From NCBI GenBank assembly GCA_950097015.1, contig CATNEN010000038.1, forward strand, positions 4,695,001 through 4,759,000: 64,000 nucleotides of DNA, in the 5' to 3' direction. Positions 12,900 through 23,743 of this stretch are shown piece after piece (the first letter of the stretch is position 1; each line of letters begins with the position of its first letter). The notes beneath the pieces were generated by a model, which was given only the letters and a program-made list of their open reading frames with translations, searched no databases and was not told where the DNA came from. A program made the translations under genes and the position numbers. The stretch is from Macrostomum hystrix (Eukaryota > Platyhelminthes > Macrostomidae).

Positions 12900-13285
12900 G
12901 ACGGAACGCCTCGGAATAGTTTCCTGCAGTTGCTTCTAGAAGCAGCGGAATAAGCCTACTGAGATCCGTCCTGCACTGGGGTTGATCCGTCCTGCCTGGA
13001 TCAACCCCAGTCAGGTCCAATCTCTTCTGCGGCTTTCGCACGACTACTCGGTTCTCATTGGTTGAAATGATTTTCGAGCCGTTTGGGTAATTCGCCAATA
13101 GGACTGAAATCCGGAACTGGTCGACTCAGATGCGCCCGGAGTGACGTCGAAGAGGTGGCAGGAACTCAACAGCAAGTATTGCTTTACACAAAGGATTCAA
13201 GACAAACACAACCATTATATTATTCACTAGCCACTGTTCACAACGACCACGAATCACTAGTGATGCCGATTGACAACATCAAAAA
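12900..13285. other. upstream region of the globin exon
   Basis: Presumed 5' flank or UTR of the minus-strand globin exon. No TATA box or other element stands out. Open frames here are antisense or unsupported. Confidence 0.5.
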
Positions 13286-13615
13286 TATTCACACCCTTCA
13301 CGATTCACAACATTCACGATTCACAACATTCAAGATTCACAACATTCAAGATTCACAACATTCATGATTCACAACATTCACGATTCACAACATTCACGAT
13401 TCAAAACGTACACGATTCACAACATTTAAGATTCACAACATTCAAGATTCACAACATTCACGATTCACAACATTCAAGATTCACAACATTCAAATTTTAC
13501 AACATTCATGATTCACAACATTCACGATTCACAACATTCATGATTCACAACATTCAAGATTAACAACATTCAAATTTCACAATATTCAAGATTCACAACA
13601 TCCACGATTCACAAG
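13286..13615. repeat. 16-bp minisatellite
   Basis: About 20 imperfect copies of the 16-bp unit cacaacattcacgatt, with atg/aag/acg variants before att. The period is unlike the 20-22-bp arrays elsewhere in the window. Confidence 0.93.
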
Positions 13616-14080
13616 CTGGAGCGGGAGCATGGCTGTCGGGTCTGACTAATTGCTTTCACTTCAAAGTGGCGTGTGAAAATTGCATGAAGCGGCAGCAGGT
13701 TCAAGGCACCAGGTGCGCTTCCACGAGTTAGAAAAAACCTATTTTAAAGCTCTAGCTTGATGGCATAAATCTCTGGCTTCGGTTGAGGCAACGAAAGAAA
13801 ATTTCCTGATTACTGGAACAATCATTTCTGTTATTTCTGCAGTTGCAATTGTTTATTCAAAGGGAGAATATTTGTGCATCTTACTGAGCAGGAACTCGTG
13901 TCTTTAGTGAGTTCGTCGATGTGGCCCTGAAAGCGTTTCGCATGCACATACGGTTAATATGCTGCTGTTGAATTAAAAGTCTTCAGCAATGCACGGACTA
14001 ATATTGTCGTTTATATTACTATACTTTATAAGTAGTCCGTTGCCGCGGCTTAAAGATATAGGTAAGATATATTCCAGCGG
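13616..14080. other. non-coding spacer
   Basis: No gene or repeat is recognised. Confidence 0.5.
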
Positions 14081-14385
14081 TTCTTGTCGGAGACCCTGCA
14101 TGGTGACAAATTAGACAACTAACGTTGCTTTGTATAACACTTATATGTCGAATCCGTATTGCTTGGTTCAAAAATGAAAAAGTTAACAGTTTAATTCGAA
14201 ATTAAATGGGTCGACTGAAAAATTCAAAATAGTCCACAATGATAAGCCGACATGGTTACAGATTTAAATTTTGTGAGCGGGAAAATGCCAATAATTTTTT
14301 GTTTTTGCCACCAGCCGCGCTTCGACGAGAATCATTGAATATCTCGACAATGCCCATGTTTTGTGATTTTGGAAGTGCCGATTTG
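14081..14385 (+). repeat. interspersed repeat X, copy 1
   Basis: Shares blocks with 18300-18610 and in part with 28225-28345: gaccctg..ggtgacaa, taacgttgctttgtataa, agccgacatggttac, tttgccaccag, and gacgagaatcattgaa followed by atctcgacaatgcc. Shared block order shows a dispersed element. Type is not determined (no clear RT, TIR or tRNA head). Confidence 0.6.
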
Positions 14386-16240
14386 GTGCCGAATTATGCT
14401 GCTCGAGTCCAGCCGGCATATTTCTGGGACATCCTGGATTTAACAAGAAATCCATTTATATAGGCTAGGCCTGCTGCCTGTATAAAGTTTATTCTTCTGT
14501 GCGCCAGCGGCACACAAGGTGCGTGCGTCAGTGCACGCATGGAAGCTCACACTTTCGAATTATTGTGTCCAGCTGAGGACGACTTTTTTCTGTTCCCGAA
14601 GTGTGCAAGCAGATTCTTTGTCAGAATCTTCTCTTCACCGGAAGAAGCTGTGAATGAGTACTAGTGCAAAGATGTAATCGGGTAGCTCCGGGATGAGGAT
14701 TGCAGCAGGTACTAGCTGGCTCCACAGGATTTTCTTCCAAGAGTAGAGCTGTTGGGGTATGTTGGGGTAATGTTGGGGTAGAGTTCACTTTGAGGATGTT
14801 GTTCAGTTGTCGTTCTGTTGTTCAGGCATACATTCTTGCTCAGGCTAGTAACTTTCTGAGTTACCCTTGCATTGCTTCCTTTGGGTATTTTTTTCCTTTA
14901 GTCTCATGTTGCAACTGTTAGCATTGCAAGAACGAAAAAATATGCGTGGAGGGTAAGAGTGAAGAGTGAAGGGTGAAGAGTGAAGGGTAAACCTACCAGC
15001 TCTCTTTAGAGGGTTACTAACATTTAGCAGAGCTTTAGCTAAGTGACGTTACTAGAAAATAAAACATTTTAAATTATTTAGGCATTCAACGCCACATCGG
15101 TTATTTTTTTCTGTCTCATATTGGTATATAATATTTATATTGTAAATGTTTATTGTTCGAAATCGATATATCAAATTCTATTGTTATATTCATCTGTCGC
15201 CATTTTTTTTTAAATTCTTCAGTACCTTAGGCCTAACCTTTTGTTCACGAACGAACATCGGTTTCCTTTCTAGACATAACTAAGTTGCTCTTACTCGAAA
15301 TTTGCTTATTGTTGATGAAAGTTTGCCCCGCCATATTAATTGTTATTTTATCTAGCTAGGTTAAAATTTTTGAGAAATTTCAAGTTTTTAGAGTAGGGGC
15401 CTACCCACTAGACTGCCAGTGCACACACACCAGTCACCAGTCCAGTAGGGCCTATGGCCTATTGTGTACAGAAACGTGTACATTATTGATCAATGTATGA
15501 AGTATGTGCACCACAGTTGTAATTGGTAGCTAACTAAATGTTTGGCAATCCTCTAGTTTAAGTTTTGCACAATAAATAGGCCTACTTATCTATTTTATAA
15601 CAACAATTTTAATGTAGGCCTATATTATCTTTAAGTTTTTTACCAAATAGATAAACATGACAAACAAGTCTCTCAGGTGTCTGGTGTCATAGAATTGTGC
15701 TCAGACAGCATCATACAGTCATTAGTTGTGTGCCAGGCCCTACCCAGAAAATAATGTTGGCCAAGGTAACAAGGCAAGCTAATGTTAGGCCTAACAAGGC
15801 AAGAATGAAATCAACTTTCCCCCTTAGTCTTTTTGTTTCCCTCTTTCATTCTTAGAATGAAATCATCTGCCCCTTTTCTTCTATACCTTGCCTTGTTATA
15901 ACCACCTTACAAAAGTTGGTTAGGCCTACTAGATTAGAGATTTTGTTGAAATGATTAGGCCTATTAACAGAACATTTTTGTCATACTATAGTTTGTCATT
16001 ATTATAGGCCTAGTTACATTGATATGGCCTAGTCAAATGATAGGTAGGCCTAAATATGTTCATGGAAAATTCTATAAATCACCATATTCATAGTAGGCCT
16101 AGGCCTATAGTAGTAAGTAGAATACCAATTGATACACCATTCTTATAATGCTTTCTAATTGTCAATAGTGAGATCTTCATAGCTATGCTTGACTGAATTT
16201 GAAACCTATATTTCAATGAACTAATTATACACATGGCTTC
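14386..16240. other. AT-rich intergenic region with taggcctac motifs
   Basis: Mostly AT-rich non-coding DNA. From about 15200 the palindromic motif taggccta recurs many times, suggesting old interspersed repeats. Open frames at 14239-14463 and 14700-14921 show no domains. Any upstream exons of the coiled-coil gene would lie here, but none is recognised. Confidence 0.5.
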
Positions 16241-16248
16241 TATCACAG

Positions 16249-18206
16249 CCTGAGCCACAGCAGTCTGCAGCTTTGGCAGCCCGGCTGCTGTGGAAATCGC
16301 AGAAGTTAGGCCGAAAGCATCCAGAACAAACCAGTCTGCAGCAGCAGCATGAGACACAATATGAAGCCATATATAATCAGAAGCAGAATCAGTTGGCCAG
16401 TTTGCACAATGAGACTATAAATCTGCGCAGCACATGCCAGCAGCTGGCTCATAGGCTAACTCAGCTGGAGTCCTCCACAGCTGTCACCATTGAAGCTGTC
16501 AATCATTTAGACAATGACTTTATTGCAGCTTCATTGGCAGCGAGTGAGGAATTGGCTAGGGTGGCTCGGTTGGAACGCGAGAAGTCGGCGGCTGCAGATG
16601 CTGTGGCAGCTGCTGCATCTATCCAAGCTGAGATTGAGCACTTGCGACAGCGTCTGGCAGATTCTGCCACTGTCGAGTGGCACTTCAATGCGCTGCGCAG
16701 TGAGGTGTGTTACCGTGTATTGTTTGACACCCAGGGTTCTTGGATTAGAATTAAAACCTGATTTAGTAACAGCGGATAGTTAGGGTCCCAGTTTAGGATC
16801 AGTCAATTGTGAGTCCTATTTGGGATCTGGAAACAATAAAGGCCCAAGTTTTGAGGTAAAGAAAGGATTAAGGTTCGATTTGGCCATTTTGGGATCAGTG
16901 AATAAATAAGGTCCAATCAAGCCATTAGGGAAATATTATGGTCCAATTTCTGGATCAGAAAAGAAATGGTTTCCATATGTGATTCAGAAAAGGGCTCATG
17001 TCCAATTAGGGGAAAGGAAGGGATCTAGGTAATTTTGGGGATCAGAGCCGAAGGATATTGTTTAGGGTCAATTTTTAGGGATCAGGGAAAACATGAAAGC
17101 CTAGTTTGGGGATCTGGATAGATCAGCGAAGGCGTATGTTTGAGTTAATGATCAGGAAAGTGCCAAGTTCAGTTAAAAGACATTTCTTGCATCTTCCCGC
17201 AGGCACTCGAGGTCAACAATCTGCGCCGTCAGATCGCCCACGCTTTTGAAGCTGTCGACTCTGAGAAATCTAGCTGTCGCCGTTTGGAAGCTGAACGCTC
17301 CCGGTTGCTAGGCAACAGCAACGCCGATGACAATAAATCTTCGGTCGAGCATCTGAAACTAGCGTTGGAGGAGGCGCGCATGGCTCTGAGCGAGCAGCGT
17401 CGGTCAACGTGTCGAATTCGGTTGCAGTCGGAGCAGCTGGCTGGCCGGCTGGACGACGCGATGGAGCCAGAGGCTCAGAGGCTGCGTGAACAGATGCAGG
17501 CACTGCAGGAGAGAAGAGACGAATTACTGGTAACTAACTTTCCTATTTAAGCTTTCACCGCACTTTCTTGATCCTCTGATTCGATGGATTATAAAAAAAT
17601 CCTCAGATAAAACGTCTGTCTATTCTTTAATCTTTATTCTTAGGTTTAACACCTGTAGATTCTAAATCCTCCAGTTAACCGCCTGGCCATTTTAATCGTC
17701 AGATAAAACACCTGTCCATTCTTAAGCCCTAATCTGAATTCCTTATCATCACTCTAATACCTGTCCAATTTACAAAATAGTTAAATTGCAATTCACACCT
17801 GCAGGCTGAGCAGCAGCAGCAGTTTCTGCTGATGCAGATCGGCAGCAACAGCCAGTCTCTAGAAGCAGTCTCTGATTCAACAACAGCCGCGTCCTCCGTC
17901 AGAGCCGATCAGGTTGAGGAAGACGCGGATGTTGAGCAGCAGGTTCTGCTAGTTCGCATCCAATGCGGCCAATGGGAATCGGCCATTGCGGCTGCCAACG
18001 CTGAAATCAAAAGCCTGTGCGGCCGCCTTGACCAATTGGATGCATCCATCATGCGTCACAAGCTGGCTCCACTATCCAATGCTCTTCATATTAATCAGAG
18101 TAATAGAGTAACAGGATCGACAAAGTTTGATTTTGCATTGTCTGATGAGCCTGTGCCGCCGGACACTCCAGGCAGTAGGTTTATGGCCAGACAGAGGAAC
18201 CTTTGA
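16249..18206 (+). CDS. coiled-coil protein, three 3' exons
   Basis: Exons 16249-16704, 17203-17529 and 17805-18206 join in phase 0. The junctions are CGCAGTGAG|GTGTGT, CCCGCAG|GCACTC, GAATTACTG|GTAACT and CCTGCAG|GCTGAG. The product is Glu/Gln/Leu/Arg-rich with heptad-like segments over much of its length, e.g. QAEIEHLRQRLAD, LKLALEEARMALSEQRR, LREQMQALQERRDELL and NAEIKSLCGRLDQLDASIM, and ends with a short unstructured tail (EPVPPDTPGS). This fits a cytoskeletal, centrosomal or golgin-like scaffold, but no named family is recognised. The first visible exon begins after an acceptor-like ATCACAG at about 16248, with no ATG nearby in frame, so the 5' end is missing and upstream exons are expected. 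Both introns look like decayed minisatellites. Confidence 0.75.
16705..17202. repeat. decayed minisatellite-like intron of the coiled-coil gene
   Basis: The intron is a series of diverged blocks, each with a ggatcag core followed by aa(a)gaaa and ggtccaatt-like sequence (gggatcagtgaataaataag, ctggatcagaaaagaaatgg, agggatcaggg). This suggests an old tandem array built on ggatca, resembling the still-young ggatca-based array in XAB2 intron 2. Confidence 0.5.
17530..17804. repeat. decayed minisatellite-like intron of the coiled-coil gene
   Basis: Repeated, diverged blocks of the form cagataaaacacctgtccat followed by tcttaat (near 17605, 17645, 17680, 17700, 17760) fill the intron between exons at 17529 and 17805. 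Confidence 0.5.
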
Positions 18207-18251
18207 AAGTTCATCGTATGAATCAACGTTTCCGCCCTTTACGATGAACTT
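18207..18251. other. perfect 12-bp inverted repeat just after a stop codon
   Basis: Arms aagttcatcgta (18207-18218) and tacgatgaactt (18240-18251) are perfect complements around a 21-nt loop. They begin at the first base after the TGA of the coiled-coil gene. This may be an RNA hairpin in the 3' UTR or the remnant of a TIR element. Confidence 0.6.
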
Positions 18252-18299
18252 AATTTCATAACTGTCTCAGTCAGGCAGTCAGCATCGTCGATGTATTCA

Positions 18300-18610
18300 G
18301 CGATTCGTTTCGAAGATCCTGGTGACAATAAGAACTAACGTTGCTCTTTATAAAAACAAAAAATATGAACAATATGTTACAGGAAAATAGCCGACATGGT
18401 TATAATTAATAACTGCCAGAGGGCAGTTATTGCCCAGAGGGCAGGGCAATAACTGCCAGAGACCGACCCCCTAGCCGACATGGTTACGTAATGAATGTTT
18501 TGTGGGCAGAGAAGTTATGCCTATATTGGTATTTTTTGCCACCAGTCACCCTGACGAGAATCGTTGAACATCTCGACGATGCCAATGTTTTGTGGAAGTT
18601 GTTTCATCGG
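18300..18610 (+). repeat. interspersed repeat X, copy 2, with nested palindromes
   Basis: Same block order as copy 1 (gatcctggtgacaa, taacgttgctctttataa, agccgacatggtta, gacgagaatcgttgaa, atctcgacgatgcc). Between blocks, 18407-18463 contains back-to-back short hairpins: aataactgcc/ggcagttatt and attgccc/gggcaat. Confidence 0.6.
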
Positions 18611-19425
18611 AGAGAGCGGGAAATTGTAGCCCCTATTCCGGATTTCCATGACGATTTGTTGAGTACTTTAGGTTGTTGAGCAATTTCTCCCGTGATGTTT
18701 CTACTCTTAAAAATAGTTCCAAGTTTCTTGTGCTGTTTACCCATTTTTGTCGTTGTGTTTGAATGCTGAGCATTCGGTGTGATGTATATATATAAAGGTG
18801 CCACGTTTTTTTTATTCTGCTTCTCTGTGAGCAGATCAACTCGCAGCTGGAACTCGTGTTAGGTCGCTTTTTTGTCTACTCTTTTACAAAGGTTCTTTTA
18901 TTTGTAGAGTCTTTCTTTATTTCTAAAGTCGTTTTTTAACCGACTACTTAGATAGCTCTGAATTCACAATCTGAAGCAACTAGTCTCGCAAAACGCACAT
19001 GGCTGACTTATCCCAATGGTCAGATTACTGAAGAATTTTCTTCCACTCGTACCCTCTCCTTTCTGTCTCTTATGTACTCGGAGATCACACAGTGTACACT
19101 CTCGGTGTGTGAAAGAGAAAAAAGGCCGGGCGGAATTCCCCGAGCTAAAAATAGCCCTTGTGTTCGGGACTTTAATTGACAGAAAAAAATGGAAGGCAAA
19201 AGCACCTTTATGCGTCTCTGCATTCTTACGCTTCATGCATGCTTCCCCTGATAAGCACTTGTTTAAAAAATGACACAATAAACGAATTGTCACTGAGTGA
19301 CACCTTTTTAGTTTTTTTTCTAATTACAAAATTTGTATTTTGACTTTTTACTTGCGCTTTAACATTGAGTAGTTAACATTAGCCCGTTAATTGCCTATTC
19401 AAAATTTACTCATACCAAACTCAGC
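18611..19425. other. intergenic sequence
   Basis: No domain-bearing frame is seen. Frames on both strands around 18960-19290 overlap each other and lack recognisable features. Confidence 0.5.
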
Positions 19426-20110
19426 GCCTTCCTTATCCTCTATTCAGCCTCTCTCATCCTCTATCCAGTCTGTCATCCTCTATCCCGTCTTTATCATCCT
19501 CTATCCAGTCTCTATCATCATATATTTAGTCTGTCATCCTCTATCCAGTCTCTATCATCCTCTATTCAGCCTCTGTCATCCTCTATCCAGTCTCTCTCAT
19601 CCTTATCCAGTCTCTGTCATCCTCTATCCAGTCTCTATCATCCTCCATCCAGTCTCTATCATCCTATATTTAGTCTCTGTCATCCTCTATCCAGTCTCTA
19701 TCATCCTCTATCCAGTCTCTGTCATCCTATATTTAGTCTCTGTCATCCTCTATCCAGTCTCTATCATCCTCTATCCAGTCTCTGTCATCCTCTATCCAGT
19801 CTCTCTCATCCTCTATCCAGTCTCTGTCATCCTCTATCCAGTCTCTATCATCCTATATTTAGTCTCTGTCATCCTCTATCCAGTCTCTATCATCCTTTAT
19901 TTAGCCTCTGTCATCCTCTATCCAGTCTCTATCATCCTCTATCCAGTCTCTATCATCCTATATTTAGTCTGTCATCCTCTATCCAGTCTATGTCATCCTC
20001 TATACAGTCTCACTCATCCTATATTTAGTCTCTGTCATCCTCTATCCAGTCTCACTCATCCTATATTTAGTCTCTGTCATCCCCTATCCAACCTCTCTCT
20101 CAACCTTCAT
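19426..20110. repeat. 21-bp minisatellite
   Basis: About 32 units of 21 bp (tcatcctctatccagtctct plus g/a/c), with a recurring atatttagtct variant. Pyrimidine-rich on the plus strand. It lies between the coiled-coil and TRAF genes. The open frame through it only repeats a heptapeptide. Confidence 0.95.
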
Positions 20111-20912
20111 GCAGTAGCCTTTTCTTCAGTCTAAATCTTTCATATTTATAGGTTAAATATAATCGTTTAATAGAGCTGTATTATAGAGATAGGGACAATA
20201 GTTTGCAAAACAATGGTCTAGCCAATCACATTCTTTGATTCCCGCTCGTGTATTTGTATATATATATAAGAACCATTTTAAGCAAATTTTTTATCACAGT
20301 TTTAAACACAACGCGATAAAAATTATTGGCATTCAATCTATGTAGCGTTTACACATTAGATATTTAGTATTGGTGGATTAAATCGTTGTTTTTAGAAGCG
20401 TTAATAGCATATAATAGCATGCCTATAATAGCATAATAGCAAGGAATTGCCACGGAATTTGCCGTGGCACTTCCAAGGCCAATCCGCGGCTCACCCAGGG
20501 AGTACCCGCGAAGTACTTGCATTCAAAGAGTGTACACTTCAAATGTGAATTCACTGTACATATTGAGAGATTGCTAGTTCCTCACCATTGTTGTTAAATT
20601 CAAGCATATAAGGACATATTGGGGATTATATGAAAGCCGGTAGAATTCACAGCACGGATTTTATTTTTCATAGCCATCTTGAATTTTGAAGGGGCTGTGC
20701 AGACCATTGCGGCATGTCTAGCCTCTTCATTCTTAGGCAGTCCAAGTACTGTACTTATTTATGCAAAACAGCTTGTGACAAGGTAGTACCTAGTAGAAAG
20801 GGCTGGATTGTTCCTAGTAAAAGCCTCATAACAAATAAGGGTAAACTATGTAAATCTGGTTGTGATATTACTCTAAAGCAGTTCCACGGACTTTCCGAAT
20901 TCGCAGCGCTGA
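20111..20912. other. 5' flank of the TRAF gene
   Basis: AT-rich with a run of ataatagcat motifs near 20405-20440. A splice-acceptor-like tract ctttccgaattcgcag ends at 20906, six bases before the TRAF ATG, so a 5' UTR intron or spliced-leader addition site is possible. Confidence 0.5.
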
Positions 20913-22574
20913 ATGTCGACCCCCGGGCTGTCCGAGAAGGCCGCGCTGGCCCAGCCGGCTGACGAGAAGGCGGTGCCGTCGCACCTCCGCTGCAACAGCT
21001 GCGCCAGGCCGCTGTTTAACGCCTTCCAGACTCCGCATGGCTGCCGCATCTGCCAGGCCTGCGTGCTGAGCAAGCTGCACCCCACCGAGAGACGCCTCTG
21101 TCCGGGCACCACCGAGGCCTGCAAAGACCAGGACGAGGAGATCTCCATCTGCCAGTCCAGCTGCCTTCCAGACATTGCCACGAGGCGGGAGATCAGCAAG
21201 CTGACCGTGTTCTGTCCAAACAGAGACGACGGCTGCAAGGAGCAGGTGAAATGGCGGGATGTGGACTCTCACCTGGAGAACTGCGACTACGAGAAAGTGA
21301 GCTGCGAGCAATGTCGGGACTCGGTGCTGAAGAAGCGAATGAAAGCTCACCTCGGTAACGAGTGCCGGCAACGTCGAGTGACTTGCAAGGACTGTCACCA
21401 AACTGTGGTGTTTAGCGAAATGGACAAGGTCCACAGGAACCTTGACTCGGCCGCTTGCTGTCCAGCTTTCAGCGCTATTTGTCCGTTTTGCAAAGACAAA
21501 AGCAAGAAGCTCAATCGCAAAGAATTCGTTGAGCACCTGAAGCTCTGTCCAGACAAGCCGAACGACTGCAAGTACAGCCACTTGGGTTGCGACTTGAGGG
21601 CCAGGAAGTCGGAACTGGAGAAGCACTACAAAGAAGACACCGACCAACACTTGTCGATGATGGACTTAAAACTGAGGCAGCTAGGATCTGGATCCGGACC
21701 TGCTCCGAACTTTAACCCTACTGGCTCACTGACCGTACCTGTTGTAGGTTCCGCGGTTGTGAGCAGTAGCGAGCTTGAAGACGTTAAGCGCAAGGTGAAC
21801 AATATTCACGAGCATTTTAAGAAGCTCCAGGTGAATGTAGCAAACTGGGCTCACACAACTCTGGAGTTTGAGCAGATGGCAGACAAATTCGGTGGTATAA
21901 CACAGTTGCGGCAGTTTTTAAAGAATTTGGACGAAAAAATCAGCAGGATGGAAAACTCCGGCAGCGACGGAAGCAGCCGCAGGGCCGGAGCCAGTTCTGA
22001 CGTCTCGGTTGACTCAACTACATCCGCGGTGCAGCAGAAGTTAAATGAAATTGAATTCAGGCTTCTAAATCTGGAGGTCACAAACTATGACGGATTTTTA
22101 GTGTGGAAGGTGAATAACTTGTCCAAGCGCAGACGGGAGGCCACAGACAAGAGGGTTATCAGCATCTTCTCGCAGCCATTCTTTTCTCGGCACTTTGGCT
22201 TCATGTTCAGAGTGCGTCTGTTTCTGAATGGCAACGAGTCCGGCGAGGGCACCCACGTGTCCGTGTACCTCGTGGTCATGCAGCACGAGTTCGATGAGAT
22301 TCAGGAGTGGCCGCTGAAGGCTGCCGTGTCGTTCAAGATGGTCAATCTGAAAAACAGAGCAGACGACGTCTCAAAGACTGTGCGATTCGACTCTGGCAAC
22401 CAGCGACCGTCAAGTCGCGAAGATCTGTCCGTGTGCTGCGGCGAGGCAAAGTTCATCAGCATCAACCAGCTGGAGAACTCTGATCGATTCGTCAAGAATG
22501 ACAGCTTCTACATTGAAGTGGAAGTCAACGTTGATGGCGAAGGTGCCCAGGGACGAAGGACCAGACGGAAATAA
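20913..22574 (+). CDS. TRAF-family adaptor/E3 ligase
   Basis: A 553-residue frame uninterrupted by introns. Domains in order: a degenerate RING (about 27-84, starting CNSC and containing HGCRICQAC); two or more TRAF-type zinc fingers (about 101-225, e.g. CPNRDDGCKE, CEQC, CKDC, CPFC); a linker and coiled coil (about 285-345); and a C-terminal MATH/TRAF-C domain (about 395-545, with YDGFLVWKVNNL, SQPFFSRHFGF and LFLNGNESGEGTHVSVY). This is the canonical TRAF layout. Such proteins bind receptor tails as trimers and relay TNF/Toll-type signals, in part by ubiquitin ligation. It is closest in layout to TRAF4/6-type proteins, but orthology cannot be decided by eye. The ATG at 20913 is the first in frame before the RING. 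It could be a retrogene or a naturally intronless paralogue. The stop codon overlaps a poly(A) signal. Confidence 0.92.
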   Translation: MSTPGLSEKAALAQPADEKAVPSHLRCNSCARPLFNAFQTPHGCRICQACVLSKLHPTERRLCPGTTEACKDQDEEISICQSSCLPDIATRREISKLTVFCPNRDDGCKEQVKWRDVDSHLENCDYEKVSCEQCRDSVLKKRMKAHLGNECRQRRVTCKDCHQTVVFSEMDKVHRNLDSAACCPAFSAICPFCKDKSKKLNRKEFVEHLKLCPDKPNDCKYSHLGCDLRARKSELEKHYKEDTDQHLSMMDLKLRQLGSGSGPAPNFNPTGSLTVPVVGSAVVSSSELEDVKRKVNNIHEHFKKLQVNVANWAHTTLEFEQMADKFGGITQLRQFLKNLDEKISRMENSGSDGSSRRAGASSDVSVDSTTSAVQQKLNEIEFRLLNLEVTNYDGFLVWKVNNLSKRRREATDKRVISIFSQPFFSRHFGFMFRVRLFLNGNESGEGTHVSVYLVVMQHEFDEIQEWPLKAAVSFKMVNLKNRADDVSKTVRFDSGNQRPSSREDLSVCCGEAKFISINQLENSDRFVKNDSFYIEVEVNVDGEGAQGRRTRRK

Positions 22575-22575
22575 A
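22570..22575 (+). terminator. poly(A) signal overlapping the TRAF stop codon
   Basis: AATAAA lies at 22570-22575, sharing bases with the TAA stop at 22572-22574. If used, the 3' UTR would be only about 10-30 nt. Confidence 0.45.
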
Positions 22576-23534
22576 TTTGATGGTGTTCTCTAACTGCGAA
22601 GTTTTAATTTTGTTTGTTTTCGCTTTATTCAATTTCTTTTAGATCCGCAAGAAGTTCAGAGCATTTTTTAGTTTCGATAAAACACCGTCTTTACCAGGAT
22701 TCTTTGTGACACATTCAAACTCAAGCAGAGAAATTCCCATTAACTATACTCATAAAAACCGTAACCTGATAATTCTTAGAACGAGCTAACAAAAGGAAAT
22801 GTAGTTGTAAATTGGTTAATAATTTGCATGGTTTTGCATGCTAGCACAATTCGGTTATTACTAGCTCGTAGTACTTTTACCTATGATTCTATAATTGCCA
22901 TTTTTATGTAAATTCAAAATTCAAATGTAATACTCTGATCATATGATGCGTAATTATCAATGCTTTTAGTTAAAATGATTAAATTTTTTCCATTAAAAAA
23001 CCCTAACTAGCACGTCATTCATCACAGCAAAATTGATAATACCATTGTTAACGTGTAAGCTCATTATAAAGCTTGCATTGTGTGTGTTTATTTTGGCATC
23101 CGAATAAAATTTATCAGAAGTCGAAAACTTCATTACGCTACGTTGTAGTACTTTGGCTACTTGACATGCCTTCATGTCTGATTAATTATAGACAGACGTT
23201 TCAGAAAGCTGAATTTAGTTGTTCGTGTTTGTTTCTTGCTGTGCCGTGACTGGGATAGGACTGTCAGGTATTATCTGATTAGAAGCCAAAGGTTCTGGCT
23301 ATCTCAAGGCACCAATTCAGTCACGAATATCTCATGCACAAAAAAGAACTTTTTTTTGTTGAGGTACTACCGTTTTCTAAAGAGGCTATACATAAAGAAG
23401 ATACCTTTAACTGGTCACTTTGGTCGTCTTTAAGATAATGTACTAGTCAAACGTACGTATCATAAAAACGGTATAAAAAGTAATACGAGCGTACCTGTTA
23501 TCCAAATGCATGTGATGAATAAACAACAGTAAAC
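22576..23534. other. intergenic region between convergent TRAF and XAB2
   Basis: AT-rich, with no recognisable gene or repeat. The two genes converge here. Confidence 0.55.
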
Positions 23535-23540
23535 TTTATT
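23535..23540 (-). terminator. candidate poly(A) signal of XAB2
   Basis: TTTATT on the plus strand (AATAAA on the minus strand) about 205 nt downstream of the XAB2 stop at 23744. Confidence 0.45.
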
Positions 23541-23743
23541 TAAAGAATGTTTTGGATGGGTTCATTCTGACTGAACAGCCAACAAGTCACTGTTGAATGT
23601 AATGTATAAATATATTAAACAGCAGACAGGTAAGTAAGCAGAACTGAAGTATATAGCACGCAATAGCTAACAGTTTTTTCATGCATATGCATAACACAAA
23701 CTGATGAAATGCCACCGGGTGCCATTGAGGTGCAGCCATTGCG

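Noticed and set aside
12564-13098. Other frames overlapping the globin exon
   Set aside because: The minus-strand frame with MGC and the globin helix is the only one with domain support and a matching splice donor.
16503-16783. Alternative frames over the coiled-coil exon
   Set aside because: Only the frame that splices in phase to the next two exons gives a continuous coiled coil.
20868-21650. 260-codon minus-strand frame
   Set aside because: Antisense shadow of the TRAF coding region.
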